Shown here: positions 1-7,986 of the stretch, in pieces | Position numbering within the stretch: the stretch's first letter is position 1 | Layout: every line of letters begins with the position of its first letter | Assembly: GCA_003477045.1 (NCBI GenBank) | Contig: DMTS01000114.1 | Location: forward strand, 1-19,090 | Source of the DNA: Candidatus Delongbacteria bacterium | Lineage (GTDB): Bacteria; UBA4055 | Length of the DNA stretch: 19,090 nt | Direction of reading: 5' to 3' | Made by a program: the position numbers and the translations under genes | The notes under the pieces: generated by a model | What the model was told of the DNA's origin: nothing | Seen by the model: only the letters and a program-made list of their open reading frames with translations | Databases searched by the model: none

Positions 1-297
1 ATGGGATTCGCCATGGCTAATCAGATGGGACAGGCCATGTCAAATAACACTAACCGTGCAAATCCGAACTCTGCACCGCCTCCTGTGCCTCCCCCTCTTC
101 AATTTTTTATTGTATTCAATGGCGCACAGGACGGTCCGTATGATATGTCTGCGTTAAAAAATCTCGTTATGCAGAAAATACTTGTGAAAGAAACATTAGT
201 GTGGCGCGAAGGAATGTCTGCATGGACAGCCGCAAAAGATGTTCCGGAATTAAATTCAGTTCTGGGCAGTGTACCTCCTCCTGTCCCGGGTGCTTAA
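1..297 (+). CDS. C-terminal part of SPFH/virion-core-like protein with GYF_2 domain (5' partial)
   Basis: The reading frame is open to the window's left edge, so the ATG at base 1 is probably internal and this is the tail of a longer protein. The first residues (MGFAMANQMGQAM) resemble the Gly/Met-rich linker that follows the SPFH domain in 'virion core protein'-like bacterial proteins. Two proline-rich stretches flank a GYF_2-like domain at about residues 34-88, with the features GPYD, LVWREGM and W in the usual order. GYF-type domains generally bind proline-rich peptides; SPFH proteins form membrane-associated scaffolds. The stop codon touches the ATG of the next gene (TAAATG), so the two are translationally coupled. 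The SPFH part lies outside the window and is inferred from the linker, the GYF_2 domain and the neighbour. Confidence 0.7.
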   Translation: MGFAMANQMGQAMSNNTNRANPNSAPPPVPPPLQFFIVFNGAQDGPYDMSALKNLVMQKILVKETLVWREGMSAWTAAKDVPELNSVLGSVPPPVPGA

Positions 298-1407
298 ATG
301 GAATATCTTGAGAACGGCAATAATCAGGGAAGCATGTTCGCCTGCACCAACTGCGGGGCTGAATTAAAATATAAACCCGGCACAACTAAGATCAGGTGCG
401 ATTACTGCGATACTGAAAATGAAATCCCTCAGATCGAAGTTAAAATAGAAGAGCTCGACTTTAACGATTATCTTGATAAAAGTTCGGAATCTTCAGATAA
501 GGTGACCGTTCATCTCGTAAAGTGCGAACAGTGCGGAGCTTCTTCTTCAGTCGATCCCAAGATAAGATCCGAGTATTGTCCGTACTGCTCCGCCCCGCTT
601 ATAATAAGTTCCGCACACGACGAACTCATGCTGCAGCCTAAATATGTTCTGCCTTTTAAGCTTGAAAAAAACGAAGCTCAAAACCTGTTTACAAAATGGA
701 TAAATAAACTCTGGTTCGCTCCTAACAAACTGAAAAAAGCGACCCTTAATTTTGAACATTTTAAGGGCGTATATATTCCATACTGGACATACGACTCGGA
801 TACAGAATCTTACTACACCGGACAGAGGGGAACATATTATTATGTTACCGAAACTTATTCAACAACCGTGAACGGAAAATCGGTAACGAAAACCAGGCAG
901 GTAAGGAAAACCCGGTGGACTTCCGTGTCAGGACAGGTATCAGTAATGTTTGATGATGTGCTGATAGTGGCCTCAAGATCACTTCCCGATGAATATGTAT
1001 ATGCTTTGGAACCGTGGGATATGAACAACCTTGTGCCCTACGACTCAAAGTATCTGAGCGGATTTGTAACAGAGAAGTATCAGGTCGGACTGAAGGAGGG
1101 ATTCGAACCCGCCAAAGTAAAAATGGACGGTGCTATCCGTGATGAGATAAGAAGAGATATAGGCGGTGATGATCAGAGGATCCTGCAGGTAAGCACAGAT
1201 TATAAAAATATAAAATTCAAGCACATTCTGCTTCCTGTTTATGTCAGCGCTTACAGGTATGGCGGAAAGCTGTTCAGATTCCTCGTTAATGCCCGCACAG
1301 GCGAAGTTCAGGGAGAAAGGCCTTTAAGCTGGCAGAAGATCACACTGGCGGCCGCTTCCGGAATTTTAATAATTGGAACGATAATTTATTTCACTTATAA
1401 AGGTTGA
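298..1407 (+). CDS. Double zinc-ribbon membrane-anchored protein (YdjG-like)
   Basis: The 369-residue protein has two four-cysteine zinc ribbons near the N-terminus: C16/C19 with C34/C37, and C76/C79 with C94/C97. A long soluble region rich in aromatic residues follows. A single hydrophobic helix at about 348-366 would anchor the C-terminus, leaving only YKG beyond it. Such proteins are often mis-annotated as 'primosomal protein N' (superfamily II helicase)', but there is no helicase motif here. In Bacillus a zinc-ribbon membrane protein (YdjG) works with an SPFH protein (YdjI) and PspA in membrane-stress adaptation. The adjacent GYF_2/SPFH tail, joined without a gap, suggests the same kind of partnership. 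The two ribbons and the helix are visible in the sequence; the stress role is inferred from context. Confidence 0.75.
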   Translation: MEYLENGNNQGSMFACTNCGAELKYKPGTTKIRCDYCDTENEIPQIEVKIEELDFNDYLDKSSESSDKVTVHLVKCEQCGASSSVDPKIRSEYCPYCSAPLIISSAHDELMLQPKYVLPFKLEKNEAQNLFTKWINKLWFAPNKLKKATLNFEHFKGVYIPYWTYDSDTESYYTGQRGTYYYVTETYSTTVNGKSVTKTRQVRKTRWTSVSGQVSVMFDDVLIVASRSLPDEYVYALEPWDMNNLVPYDSKYLSGFVTEKYQVGLKEGFEPAKVKMDGAIRDEIRRDIGGDDQRILQVSTDYKNIKFKHILLPVYVSAYRYGGKLFRFLVNARTGEVQGERPLSWQKITLAAASGILIIGTIIYFTYKG

Positions 1408-1413
1408 TAGCTA

Positions 1414-1442
1414 TTGACTTTGGCATTACCTTATCTTAAATT
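1414..1442 (+). promoter_or_regulatory. Possible promoter for frr-argS-kinase-amidase operon
   Basis: TTGACT at 1414-1419 is followed after 17 bases by TAAATT at 1437-1442, in the 65-base gap ahead of frr. The -35 fits well and the -10 matches the sigma-70 consensus at only four of six positions. Unlike the other promoters proposed here, it lacks the TAnnTTTG element. No terminator separates it from the zinc-ribbon gene upstream, so read-through is also possible. Confidence 0.35.
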
Positions 1443-1472
1443 TTATTAAAGAATAATTACAAGGAGAACCCT

Positions 1473-2048
1473 ATGACAGCCAACGAAACAGATAAAGTAA
1501 AACCGATCACCGAAAGATGCGAAGAAAAAATGAAAAAAGCCATTGAACACCTTAAGCATGAATTCGAAAGAATAAAGGCGGGAAAAGCAAATGCGCATAC
1601 ACTCGATCCGGTAAAAGTGGAATCATACGGCGCGCTCGTACCGTTAAATCAGGTGGCGAACATAGCGATCCCCGAGCCGAGATCTATTGTAGTGACACCA
1701 TGGGATAAAACACAGCTTAAGAACATCGAAAAAGGCATCATAAATGCCAATCTCGGGTTCAATCCGATGAATGACGGAAATGTAGTTAGAATTCAGATAC
1801 CTGCACTCACCGAAGAGACAAGGAAAGAACTTGTCAAAAATGTCAAAAAAGAGGGTGAGAACACTAAGATAACTATTAGGACGAGCAGAAAGGACGCAAA
1901 TACGGAGCTTGACAAACTTACAAAAGAGCATGTCAGCGAGAACCTGGTCGATATTGAAAAAGATCATGTACAAAAACTTACCGACAAATATATAAAAGAT
2001 GTCGATACTTTGATCACGGCAAAAGAAAAAGAAATCATGACAATATAA
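1473..2048 (+). CDS. frr: Ribosome recycling factor
   Basis: RRF acts in the cytoplasm with EF-G to split the post-termination ribosome. The 191-residue protein is slightly longer than the usual 185 or so, because of a short N-terminal extension (MTANETDKVKP). The family pattern is clear: an N-terminal helix with the F-x-x-I-x-x-G-K-A run near residues 31-39, a beta domain containing IAIPEPRSIVVTPWDK, the NPxNDGNVVRIQIPALTEE segment, and long C-terminal helices starting at TRKELVK and ending in a Lys/Glu-rich tail. AAGGAG at 1461-1466, six bases before the ATG, fixes the start. It leads a plus-strand gene string, with argS starting 14 bases after its stop. The identification is secure. Confidence 0.97.
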   Translation: MTANETDKVKPITERCEEKMKKAIEHLKHEFERIKAGKANAHTLDPVKVESYGALVPLNQVANIAIPEPRSIVVTPWDKTQLKNIEKGIINANLGFNPMNDGNVVRIQIPALTEETRKELVKNVKKEGENTKITIRTSRKDANTELDKLTKEHVSENLVDIEKDHVQKLTDKYIKDVDTLITAKEKEIMTI

Positions 2049-2062
2049 CTCTGCGGAGAGTA

Positions 2063-3763
2063 ATGAACGATCTTAAAATACGAATCGTCGATAAATTGAA
2101 CGGCGCCTATCCTTCGTTAAAAGAAGTTTTAGGCGTCAGTTCTTTTGAAAACCCGAAAAATCCAGAGCATGGCGACATGTCATTACCCTGCTTTAAATTC
2201 TCGTCCCTGCTGAAGAAATCCCCTCATGCCATAGCTGAAGACTTTCGAGCAGTTTTTCTGAAAGACGATTCTTTCGAGAGCGTATCCAATATCAACGGGT
2301 ATCTGAATTTTAAATTCGATAAAAAGACTTACATTTCTTTTGTGCTTGAAAAGTATTCTTCCGGATCCTTTTTCAACAAAATGAAAGATATCGGCAATGG
2401 GAAAACCGTGGTTATTGATTATTCACACCCTAATGTCGCGAAGAATATGGGCATACACAATCTGAGATCTACAATTATCGGGCAGTCAATTTACAATATT
2501 TATAAATTTCTGGGCTACAGAACTGAAGGTGTAAACCATCTTGGAGACTGGGGAACCCAGTTCGGAAAACTGATGTGGGCACTTGAGCAGTGGTCATCGT
2601 TCAAAGAGGTGGAGGAAAAGGGTATTCTTTTCCTGAACGAGATCTATGTCAGATTTCATACGGAAGCTGAAACCCATTCCGAGTACGAAGATAATGCACG
2701 CGCCTGGTTCAAAAAACTTGAAGACGGAGATGAAAAGGCTTTAAAATGGTGGTTGCTCTTCATTAAAGTGTCTATGGATGCGTACAACAGCATCTACTCT
2801 CGCCTGAATGTTAAATTTGATCATATTACCGGGGAGTCGTTTTATATCCCGTTTCTTGAAGACGCGGTAAAAAAACTTGAGAATAAAGATCTTACAGAGA
2901 TCAGCGAAGGCGCACTTGTTGTCAAATTTGAAGAAAACGACAATATGCCTCCATGCCTTCTTAAAAAATCAGACGGAGCAACACTGTATGCGACACGAGA
3001 TATTGCCGCTGCGATGTACAGGCTTGCTGAATTCGATCCTTACCGTATCCTGTATGTGACCGATGTAGCTCAGGAACTTCATTTCGCCCAGGTCTTCAAG
3101 GTAATGGAAATGTACGATCCTGGATCAAAGGGAAAATTTTGCCACATTAGATTCGGAAGATTGAGTTTTCCGAATGTTCAGATGTCAACAAGAAAAGGCA
3201 ATATTGTTCCTCTAAGCGAAGTTCTTGACAGGGCAAGGGACAAAGTCATCGGAATAATTGAAGAGCGTAATGCCGACATACCGGATAAATTATCAACTGC
3301 GGACAAAATAGGAATAGGCGCAGTGATCTTTAATGACCTTTCTGTATCAAGAATAAAGAACATTGAATTCGACTGGGATAAAACACTGTCATTTGACGGT
3401 GAAACAGGACCCCACATACAATATTCCTTTGTAAGGATCCTGAACATTCTTGAGAAGGCAGGAAATATCAGCGGAAAGTTCGATACTGCACTTCTGGAAG
3501 ATGAATTTTCTTACGAGCTAATTCGCTCTATAGACAGATTTGAAAGTAAAGTCTTGCAGGCTTGTGATGAAAACGAACCTTCAGTGATCTCCAACTACCT
3601 GATCGAGATGTCAAAGTGTTTTAACAGATTCTACCAAAATAACAGGGTCGTAGGTGAAAATGAAGATGTCCGTTCCTCAAGAGCATTCCTTATAAACACT
3701 CTCAGATCCGTTTACGGGCAGTGCATGGAACTTCTCGGGATACCGAAAATTGAAAAAATGTAG
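2063..3763 (+). CDS. argS: Arginyl-tRNA synthetase with a variant HIGH motif
   Basis: This class I synthetase charges tRNA-Arg with arginine. At 566 residues it has the usual length. It has the N-terminal Add-1-type domain (about 1-90), the pre-motif SHPNVAK at 121-127, the NHLGDWGTQFGKL block at 158-170, a KMSKS-type loop MSTRKG at 374-379, and a C-terminal DALR-like anticodon-binding helical domain ending in LGIPKIEKM. The class I HIGH signature is altered: where ArgRS normally reads HxGHLRST, this enzyme reads GIHNLRST (residues 130-137). LRST and the flanking residues are normal, so the frame and alignment are sound. GGAG at 2055-2058 precedes the ATG. The gene sits between frr and the kinase, 9 bases before the latter. 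The family call is secure; the effect of the variant motif on activity is unknown. Confidence 0.95.
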   Translation: MNDLKIRIVDKLNGAYPSLKEVLGVSSFENPKNPEHGDMSLPCFKFSSLLKKSPHAIAEDFRAVFLKDDSFESVSNINGYLNFKFDKKTYISFVLEKYSSGSFFNKMKDIGNGKTVVIDYSHPNVAKNMGIHNLRSTIIGQSIYNIYKFLGYRTEGVNHLGDWGTQFGKLMWALEQWSSFKEVEEKGILFLNEIYVRFHTEAETHSEYEDNARAWFKKLEDGDEKALKWWLLFIKVSMDAYNSIYSRLNVKFDHITGESFYIPFLEDAVKKLENKDLTEISEGALVVKFEENDNMPPCLLKKSDGATLYATRDIAAAMYRLAEFDPYRILYVTDVAQELHFAQVFKVMEMYDPGSKGKFCHIRFGRLSFPNVQMSTRKGNIVPLSEVLDRARDKVIGIIEERNADIPDKLSTADKIGIGAVIFNDLSVSRIKNIEFDWDKTLSFDGETGPHIQYSFVRILNILEKAGNISGKFDTALLEDEFSYELIRSIDRFESKVLQACDENEPSVISNYLIEMSKCFNRFYQNNRVVGENEDVRSSRAFLINTLRSVYGQCMELLGIPKIEKM

Positions 3764-3772
3764 GATATAATC

Positions 3773-6700
3773 TTGGAAAGCACAGAACTTAAGACAATAG
3801 ACAACAAGTACAATGTTATAAGAAAGCTCGGTAAAGGCGGTTCCAGCACGGTTTACCTGGTCGAGGATTACAACGGAAGCAAACTCGCGCTTAAACTTCT
3901 TAACAGGCATTCTACGCAGAAAAAGATCCAGCGCTTGAAAAACGAATTCAGGCTGATGTGTTCTTTAAACCATAAAAACATAGCTAAAGTTTACGATTTC
4001 GGATATGATCCCGATCTCGGTAATTATTATTTTACTCTTGAGTATATACCTGACGGAAATTACATCACATTCAATCAGCTTTATAATTCTAAAGAGATGA
4101 AGCTGGAATCATTTTACCAGCTCCTCAGCGGGCTCAGCTATCTCCATTCGAACAATTTCATCCATTACGATATATCTCCTAATAATGTGCTTGTTAAAAA
4201 AGAATTTGACGGTTTTACGGTAAAGATAACGGATTTCGGACTGACAACGCAGTTCGATACGCCCAATTTCAATTACGCAGGAACGCTTAATTACATGTCT
4301 CCCGAAATGATCAAGGGAATGAGCACGATAGACTCGAGAAGCGATCTTTTCTCCGCGGGACTTTTGCTTGCCAATCTTCTAAATTCTGAATTCGTTTACA
4401 CGCCTTCTTCAACAATACATGAATATTTCGATAAGAGGGTCAAGTTCGATGAATCCATACTTCTTGAAAAATTAAATAAGATAGAGGACCACGATTTTAA
4501 AGTTTTTTTAAGAAAGCTTCTCGATGTTGAGCCTGTGGCAAGGTACAAATCAGCAAACGAAGCGATCGAGGCCATGAACAGCATCTTTCATAAAGAATTC
4601 GGCGTAATTGCATCCTACGATACGAAATCAACTTTTTCAGATACAACTATCTTCAGGGAAAATGAGTATAAGACAATACTCTCTGTTTTTAATTCTTCAA
4701 AAGAGAAGTCCGGTAAAAGGCCTTTTATGATAATTTCGGGAGAATCCGGTTCCGGCAAAAAGAAACTTGTTGACGAATTCAAGATCCACTGCCAGCTTAC
4801 GAACCACGATTTCTATAAAATTGATTTTTTTGAAAAACCCAAAAGCGATAATCTTGAGCCTTTTAAGAACCTCATAATGTCTGTCGGCAAGATCATAAGG
4901 AACGGCCAGCCTAATACGCTTGTGATTGACAGACTGTTTTATGCGACAGACGAAATAAAGTCTTCGGAAATTCCGGAACTTAAAGATGTCGCAAAAAAAT
5001 TCCTTAACGATGTCTCTCCCAATAATCTGCTGGTGATAGCGCTGAACAATATAGAATATGCTGACAAATATTCTCTTGATTTTTTAAACTTCACGCTGAC
5101 TAACTTTTATAGAGATGTGAACCTTTTCTTTATCTGCACGGTAAATCCCAGAAAGATAAAGAATAACAGAAAATCGCTCTATAGTATCCTCACTGCACAG
5201 AATGAAGACAGAGTAACGGTAAGCGTACCGAATCTTACCCTTGAGCAGATAAAAAAGATCGTTAATACATATTTCTCGAACCTCAAAGATATTCCGGAGT
5301 TCTTCTATTCCAAACTTCAGAATGTTACGGGCAACAGCATAAGGCGTTTGATAGATATCTTGAAGCTGCTTTACGCGAACAATATTATCATCAGAACTTA
5401 CAGCGGTTATTCCTATCAGGCTTCATCCAAATATGAAAATCTCCTGAACGAATTTATAAGCAAAGAAATCGATTTTAAACCAGACCGCCTTTCTCCGGAA
5501 GAGCTTTCAGTGCTTAAAGTGCTGTCTGTATCGCTGGTACCGCTGACTTATGAAAATATCTCGGTAATAACCGAACTGGGTATAGGTATAGTAAAAGATA
5601 CTATCGACAATCTGTACGAAAACTATTTCATTAAGACCCACAGCGAAAATCCCTACTCATTCTCTATTACGGAGGATCTACTTAAAAGAATGGTACTTAA
5701 GGTCTCGAGCGAAGATGAACTTAAACACCTACACAGAAAGATCTCAGCGCTCGTACTCAACAATGTAGATCAGAAGGATACCACCAGAAGGCTTTACAGA
5801 TTCATCCATAACCTTGCCGGTCACAATGTTGATACCGATCTTCTTGATAAAATAGAAATAGTTAAAAACGGTTTGCTTAAAACTAGGGACATTTCGAACC
5901 TGATCGATTTTTATCAGACCCTTATATATAAAGTTACCGTACCGGACAAGATCAGGCTTCAGCTGCTTTACGAGGTAATTTATCTTATTTTTAAACATTT
6001 AGTACCTGAATCGAATCAGCATTTTATTGAAGAATACAGAAGTGTGCTGTCAAGATACAGTATTCCGGCTTCTTTCGATTTTGAAACCGATGCGGTTAAC
6101 TTGATCAGCCTGAACTTCGCCGAGAATTTTGATCAGGCTATAGAGCTGATCGAGAAAAATAAAAAATTTCTTGAAGACAAGAATAAAAGGTTTGTTATGA
6201 TCGATCTGATGGTGTATGTGATGCATCAGTCTTACAACCACAGAAAAGAATACAACTACCTTGATGAACTTCTAAATTACACCTCGAATATTCCGTCGCT
6301 TAAAACAGTTAATTCGTACCTGTGCATGTATGACATATATAACCGGCGAGCTGAGAGCTTAAAAAACGACCCGAAAAAATTTGAACATCTTCTTCTTGAA
6401 TTATTCAATATCCTTAAAAGCTCGGACGATAAGGTTTATGCTGCAAGAGCATATCTGATCATGTGCTTCCACTACGAGAAGTTAGACTATTCTGACTATA
6501 TCGAAAGGTTCTTCCAGAAAACTTTCGATTTTTGCCATGAGAACAGATTTCCTGTATTTCTTTTCTTTACGCGAAACGCATACTCGACATATCTGGAAAA
6601 ACACAATATGCTCAGAAAAGCAGTTGAAGAAGCAAATAAAGCTTTCGTCTTCGATGTGAATTACAGCTTCTTATTTAGTATAATCAGCCTGATCGAGCAC

Positions 6701-7531
6701 AGGTCAAAAATAAGGATCAAGCTTGAAGACCCTATACAGGAAATAATCAACGACCTTGTGATGCTCATTAATATTGAGACAGGGATCCGGAGCAGTATTT
6801 CTACAGTCTATCAGAATATAATTGACTTATATTATGAGGCCGGAAAATTTAACGATAAAATGGAGTATCTTACAACTTATATTATCTCTATGAACAACTC
6901 AAAAAGAGGTGAAGACGCAGAAAGTCTTTCGTTCTACATAAGGTCCTTGTTAAAAAATTATACAATTAACGAAATATTCGAATACACCAGGCAGTACTTC
7001 GGAGAGATGTGCATAACTGAGGACAGGTTCCTTGATCTTATCTATAAAACCAGAGAGGAATTGCAGGCTGAAAGCGGCGTAAAGGAAGATGTGCTTTCAA
7101 ATGATCTCTTAATCGACATAATCAACAGGATCACAGACGGAAAGCCCGTTGACTTTGATCATATTTATAATCTGATGGAAAATTATGATAAGAACGCTCC
7201 TCTTTTCAACAGAACGAACATATTCCTGTCTCTTAACTTCAACAAGGATTACACCAATACGGTGAACATGTTTCTGCAGGATATAATCCTGCTTTACGGA
7301 AAGGGGTATTCCAATCTCGCCCAAAAGTATTCGACAGCCATGGCTAAATATCTTTTCTACATTAAACAGGACAACAATTCGTTTCTTCTTTTTACAAAAC
7401 TTTCTCTTAAGATCAACGGCGAAATATTCGCCAATTCTCCGCAGAACATAAAAAATTCTATAATGAAAGATCCCGACATAAAACTGCTAAAAGACATAGT
7501 CAACAACCTGAAAATGCGGTTTAAAAAATGA
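3773..7531 (+). CDS. Ser/Thr protein kinase with STAND-like NTPase region and helical repeats (PknK-like)
   Basis: This 1252-residue cytoplasmic protein has no signal peptide or obvious membrane helix. The kinase domain spans about 13-275: glycine loop GKGGSS (20-25), ATP-binding Lys41, likely helix-C Glu58, catalytic loop HYDISPNN (131-138, Asp133 and Asn138), DFG at 154-156, and SPE at 176-178 in place of APE. HYD replaces HRD, so it is a non-RD kinase. A second NTPase-like region, about 293-560, starts with GESGSGKK (323-330) and has a Walker B-like strand at 421-431. The rest, to 1252, is predicted helical, with repeat-like Tyr/Leu patterns resembling TPR arrays; no C-terminal DNA-binding or histidine kinase domain is recognisable. 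The start is TTG: AGGA at 3762-3765 lies seven bases upstream, and the next Met comes after the ATP-binding motifs. It follows argS by 9 bases and overlaps the amidase gene by four. The target is unknown. Confidence 0.88.
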   Translation: MESTELKTIDNKYNVIRKLGKGGSSTVYLVEDYNGSKLALKLLNRHSTQKKIQRLKNEFRLMCSLNHKNIAKVYDFGYDPDLGNYYFTLEYIPDGNYITFNQLYNSKEMKLESFYQLLSGLSYLHSNNFIHYDISPNNVLVKKEFDGFTVKITDFGLTTQFDTPNFNYAGTLNYMSPEMIKGMSTIDSRSDLFSAGLLLANLLNSEFVYTPSSTIHEYFDKRVKFDESILLEKLNKIEDHDFKVFLRKLLDVEPVARYKSANEAIEAMNSIFHKEFGVIASYDTKSTFSDTTIFRENEYKTILSVFNSSKEKSGKRPFMIISGESGSGKKKLVDEFKIHCQLTNHDFYKIDFFEKPKSDNLEPFKNLIMSVGKIIRNGQPNTLVIDRLFYATDEIKSSEIPELKDVAKKFLNDVSPNNLLVIALNNIEYADKYSLDFLNFTLTNFYRDVNLFFICTVNPRKIKNNRKSLYSILTAQNEDRVTVSVPNLTLEQIKKIVNTYFSNLKDIPEFFYSKLQNVTGNSIRRLIDILKLLYANNIIIRTYSGYSYQASSKYENLLNEFISKEIDFKPDRLSPEELSVLKVLSVSLVPLTYENISVITELGIGIVKDTIDNLYENYFIKTHSENPYSFSITEDLLKRMVLKVSSEDELKHLHRKISALVLNNVDQKDTTRRLYRFIHNLAGHNVDTDLLDKIEIVKNGLLKTRDISNLIDFYQTLIYKVTVPDKIRLQLLYEVIYLIFKHLVPESNQHFIEEYRSVLSRYSIPASFDFETDAVNLISLNFAENFDQAIELIEKNKKFLEDKNKRFVMIDLMVYVMHQSYNHRKEYNYLDELLNYTSNIPSLKTVNSYLCMYDIYNRRAESLKNDPKKFEHLLLELFNILKSSDDKVYAARAYLIMCFHYEKLDYSDYIERFFQKTFDFCHENRFPVFLFFTRNAYSTYLEKHNMLRKAVEEANKAFVFDVNYSFLFSIISLIEHRSKIRIKLEDPIQEIINDLVMLINIETGIRSSISTVYQNIIDLYYEAGKFNDKMEYLTTYIISMNNSKRGEDAESLSFYIRSLLKNYTINEIFEYTRQYFGEMCITEDRFLDLIYKTREELQAESGVKEDVLSNDLLIDIINRITDGKPVDFDHIYNLMENYDKNAPLFNRTNIFLSLNFNKDYTNTVNMFLQDIILLYGKGYSNLAQKYSTAMAKYLFYIKQDNNSFLLFTKLSLKINGEIFANSPQNIKNSIMKDPDIKLLKDIVNNLKMRFKK

Positions 7532-7986
7532 CGGCAAGAAAAATTGACACGATAGTTATACACTGCAGTGCGACTGAATACGGTAACAGATCGATTTTTA
7601 AAAGATGGCACAAAAAACGCGGCTGGGATGATGTCGGTTATCACTTTATAATTAACAACTCGTATCCGAAAAAAAAAGACTGGTATAATAAAACTCCTGA
7701 TTTTTCTTCCGACGGCAGGATCGAAAAAGGCCGTCCGGTTGAAATTGCCGGCGCGCATGTCAGGCTTCACAACGAAAACACGGTAGGCATATGCCTTGTG
7801 GGCGACAGAACCTTCACGGCAAAGCAGTTCGAGTCTCTCAAAAAACTTGTTAAAAGATTATCGCTGGAATTTAAGATCAGCTCTATCAAAGGGCACTATG
7901 AATTCGATACTGCTCAGGAACAGGGTAAAACCTGCCCGAATATAAATATGGTTATGCTTAGGAAATTGCTTACGGACCCTGACTGA
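7528..7986 (+). CDS. T7-lysozyme-like N-acetylmuramoyl-L-alanine amidase (Amidase_2/PGRP fold)
   Basis: The 152-residue protein is a single Amidase_2 domain, the zinc amidase that cuts between N-acetylmuramic acid and L-Ala in peptidoglycan. By alignment with T7 lysozyme the zinc ligands are His12 (IHCSAT), His123 (KGHYEFD) and Cys136 (GKTCPN). Tyr38 (GYHF) and Lys134 correspond to the catalytic Tyr and Lys. The AGAH segment at 74-77 and the VGICLVGD strand also fit. There is no signal peptide, lipobox or wall-binding domain, so it would stay in the cytoplasm unless it leaves by another route; a recycling enzyme, a phage-type endolysin or a regulated lytic enzyme are all possible. Its ATG overlaps the kinase stop (ATGA), indicating translational coupling. 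Its 3' end overlaps truB on the other strand by 17 bases. No phage genes are nearby. Confidence 0.88.
   Translation: MTARKIDTIVIHCSATEYGNRSIFKRWHKKRGWDDVGYHFIINNSYPKKKDWYNKTPDFSSDGRIEKGRPVEIAGAHVRLHNENTVGICLVGDRTFTAKQFESLKKLVKRLSLEFKISSIKGHYEFDTAQEQGKTCPNINMVMLRKLLTDPD

Noticed and set aside
2055..2063. Possible attenuator or T-box ahead of argS
   Set aside because: Only 14 bases separate frr and argS, which is too short for any riboregulatory leader; the ribosome-binding site fills the gap.
4163..4186. Kinase catalytic loop with Ser in place of the usual Lys (HYDISPNN) as evidence of a dead kinase
   Set aside because: Catalytic Asp133 and Asn138 are present, and HRDxSPxN-type loops are common among bacterial Ser/Thr kinases, so this alone does not show inactivity.
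7528..7986. Amidase as part of a prophage
   Set aside because: The fold is phage-like, but no integrase, structural, holin or other phage gene is nearby, and the gene is embedded in a housekeeping operon with similar base composition.
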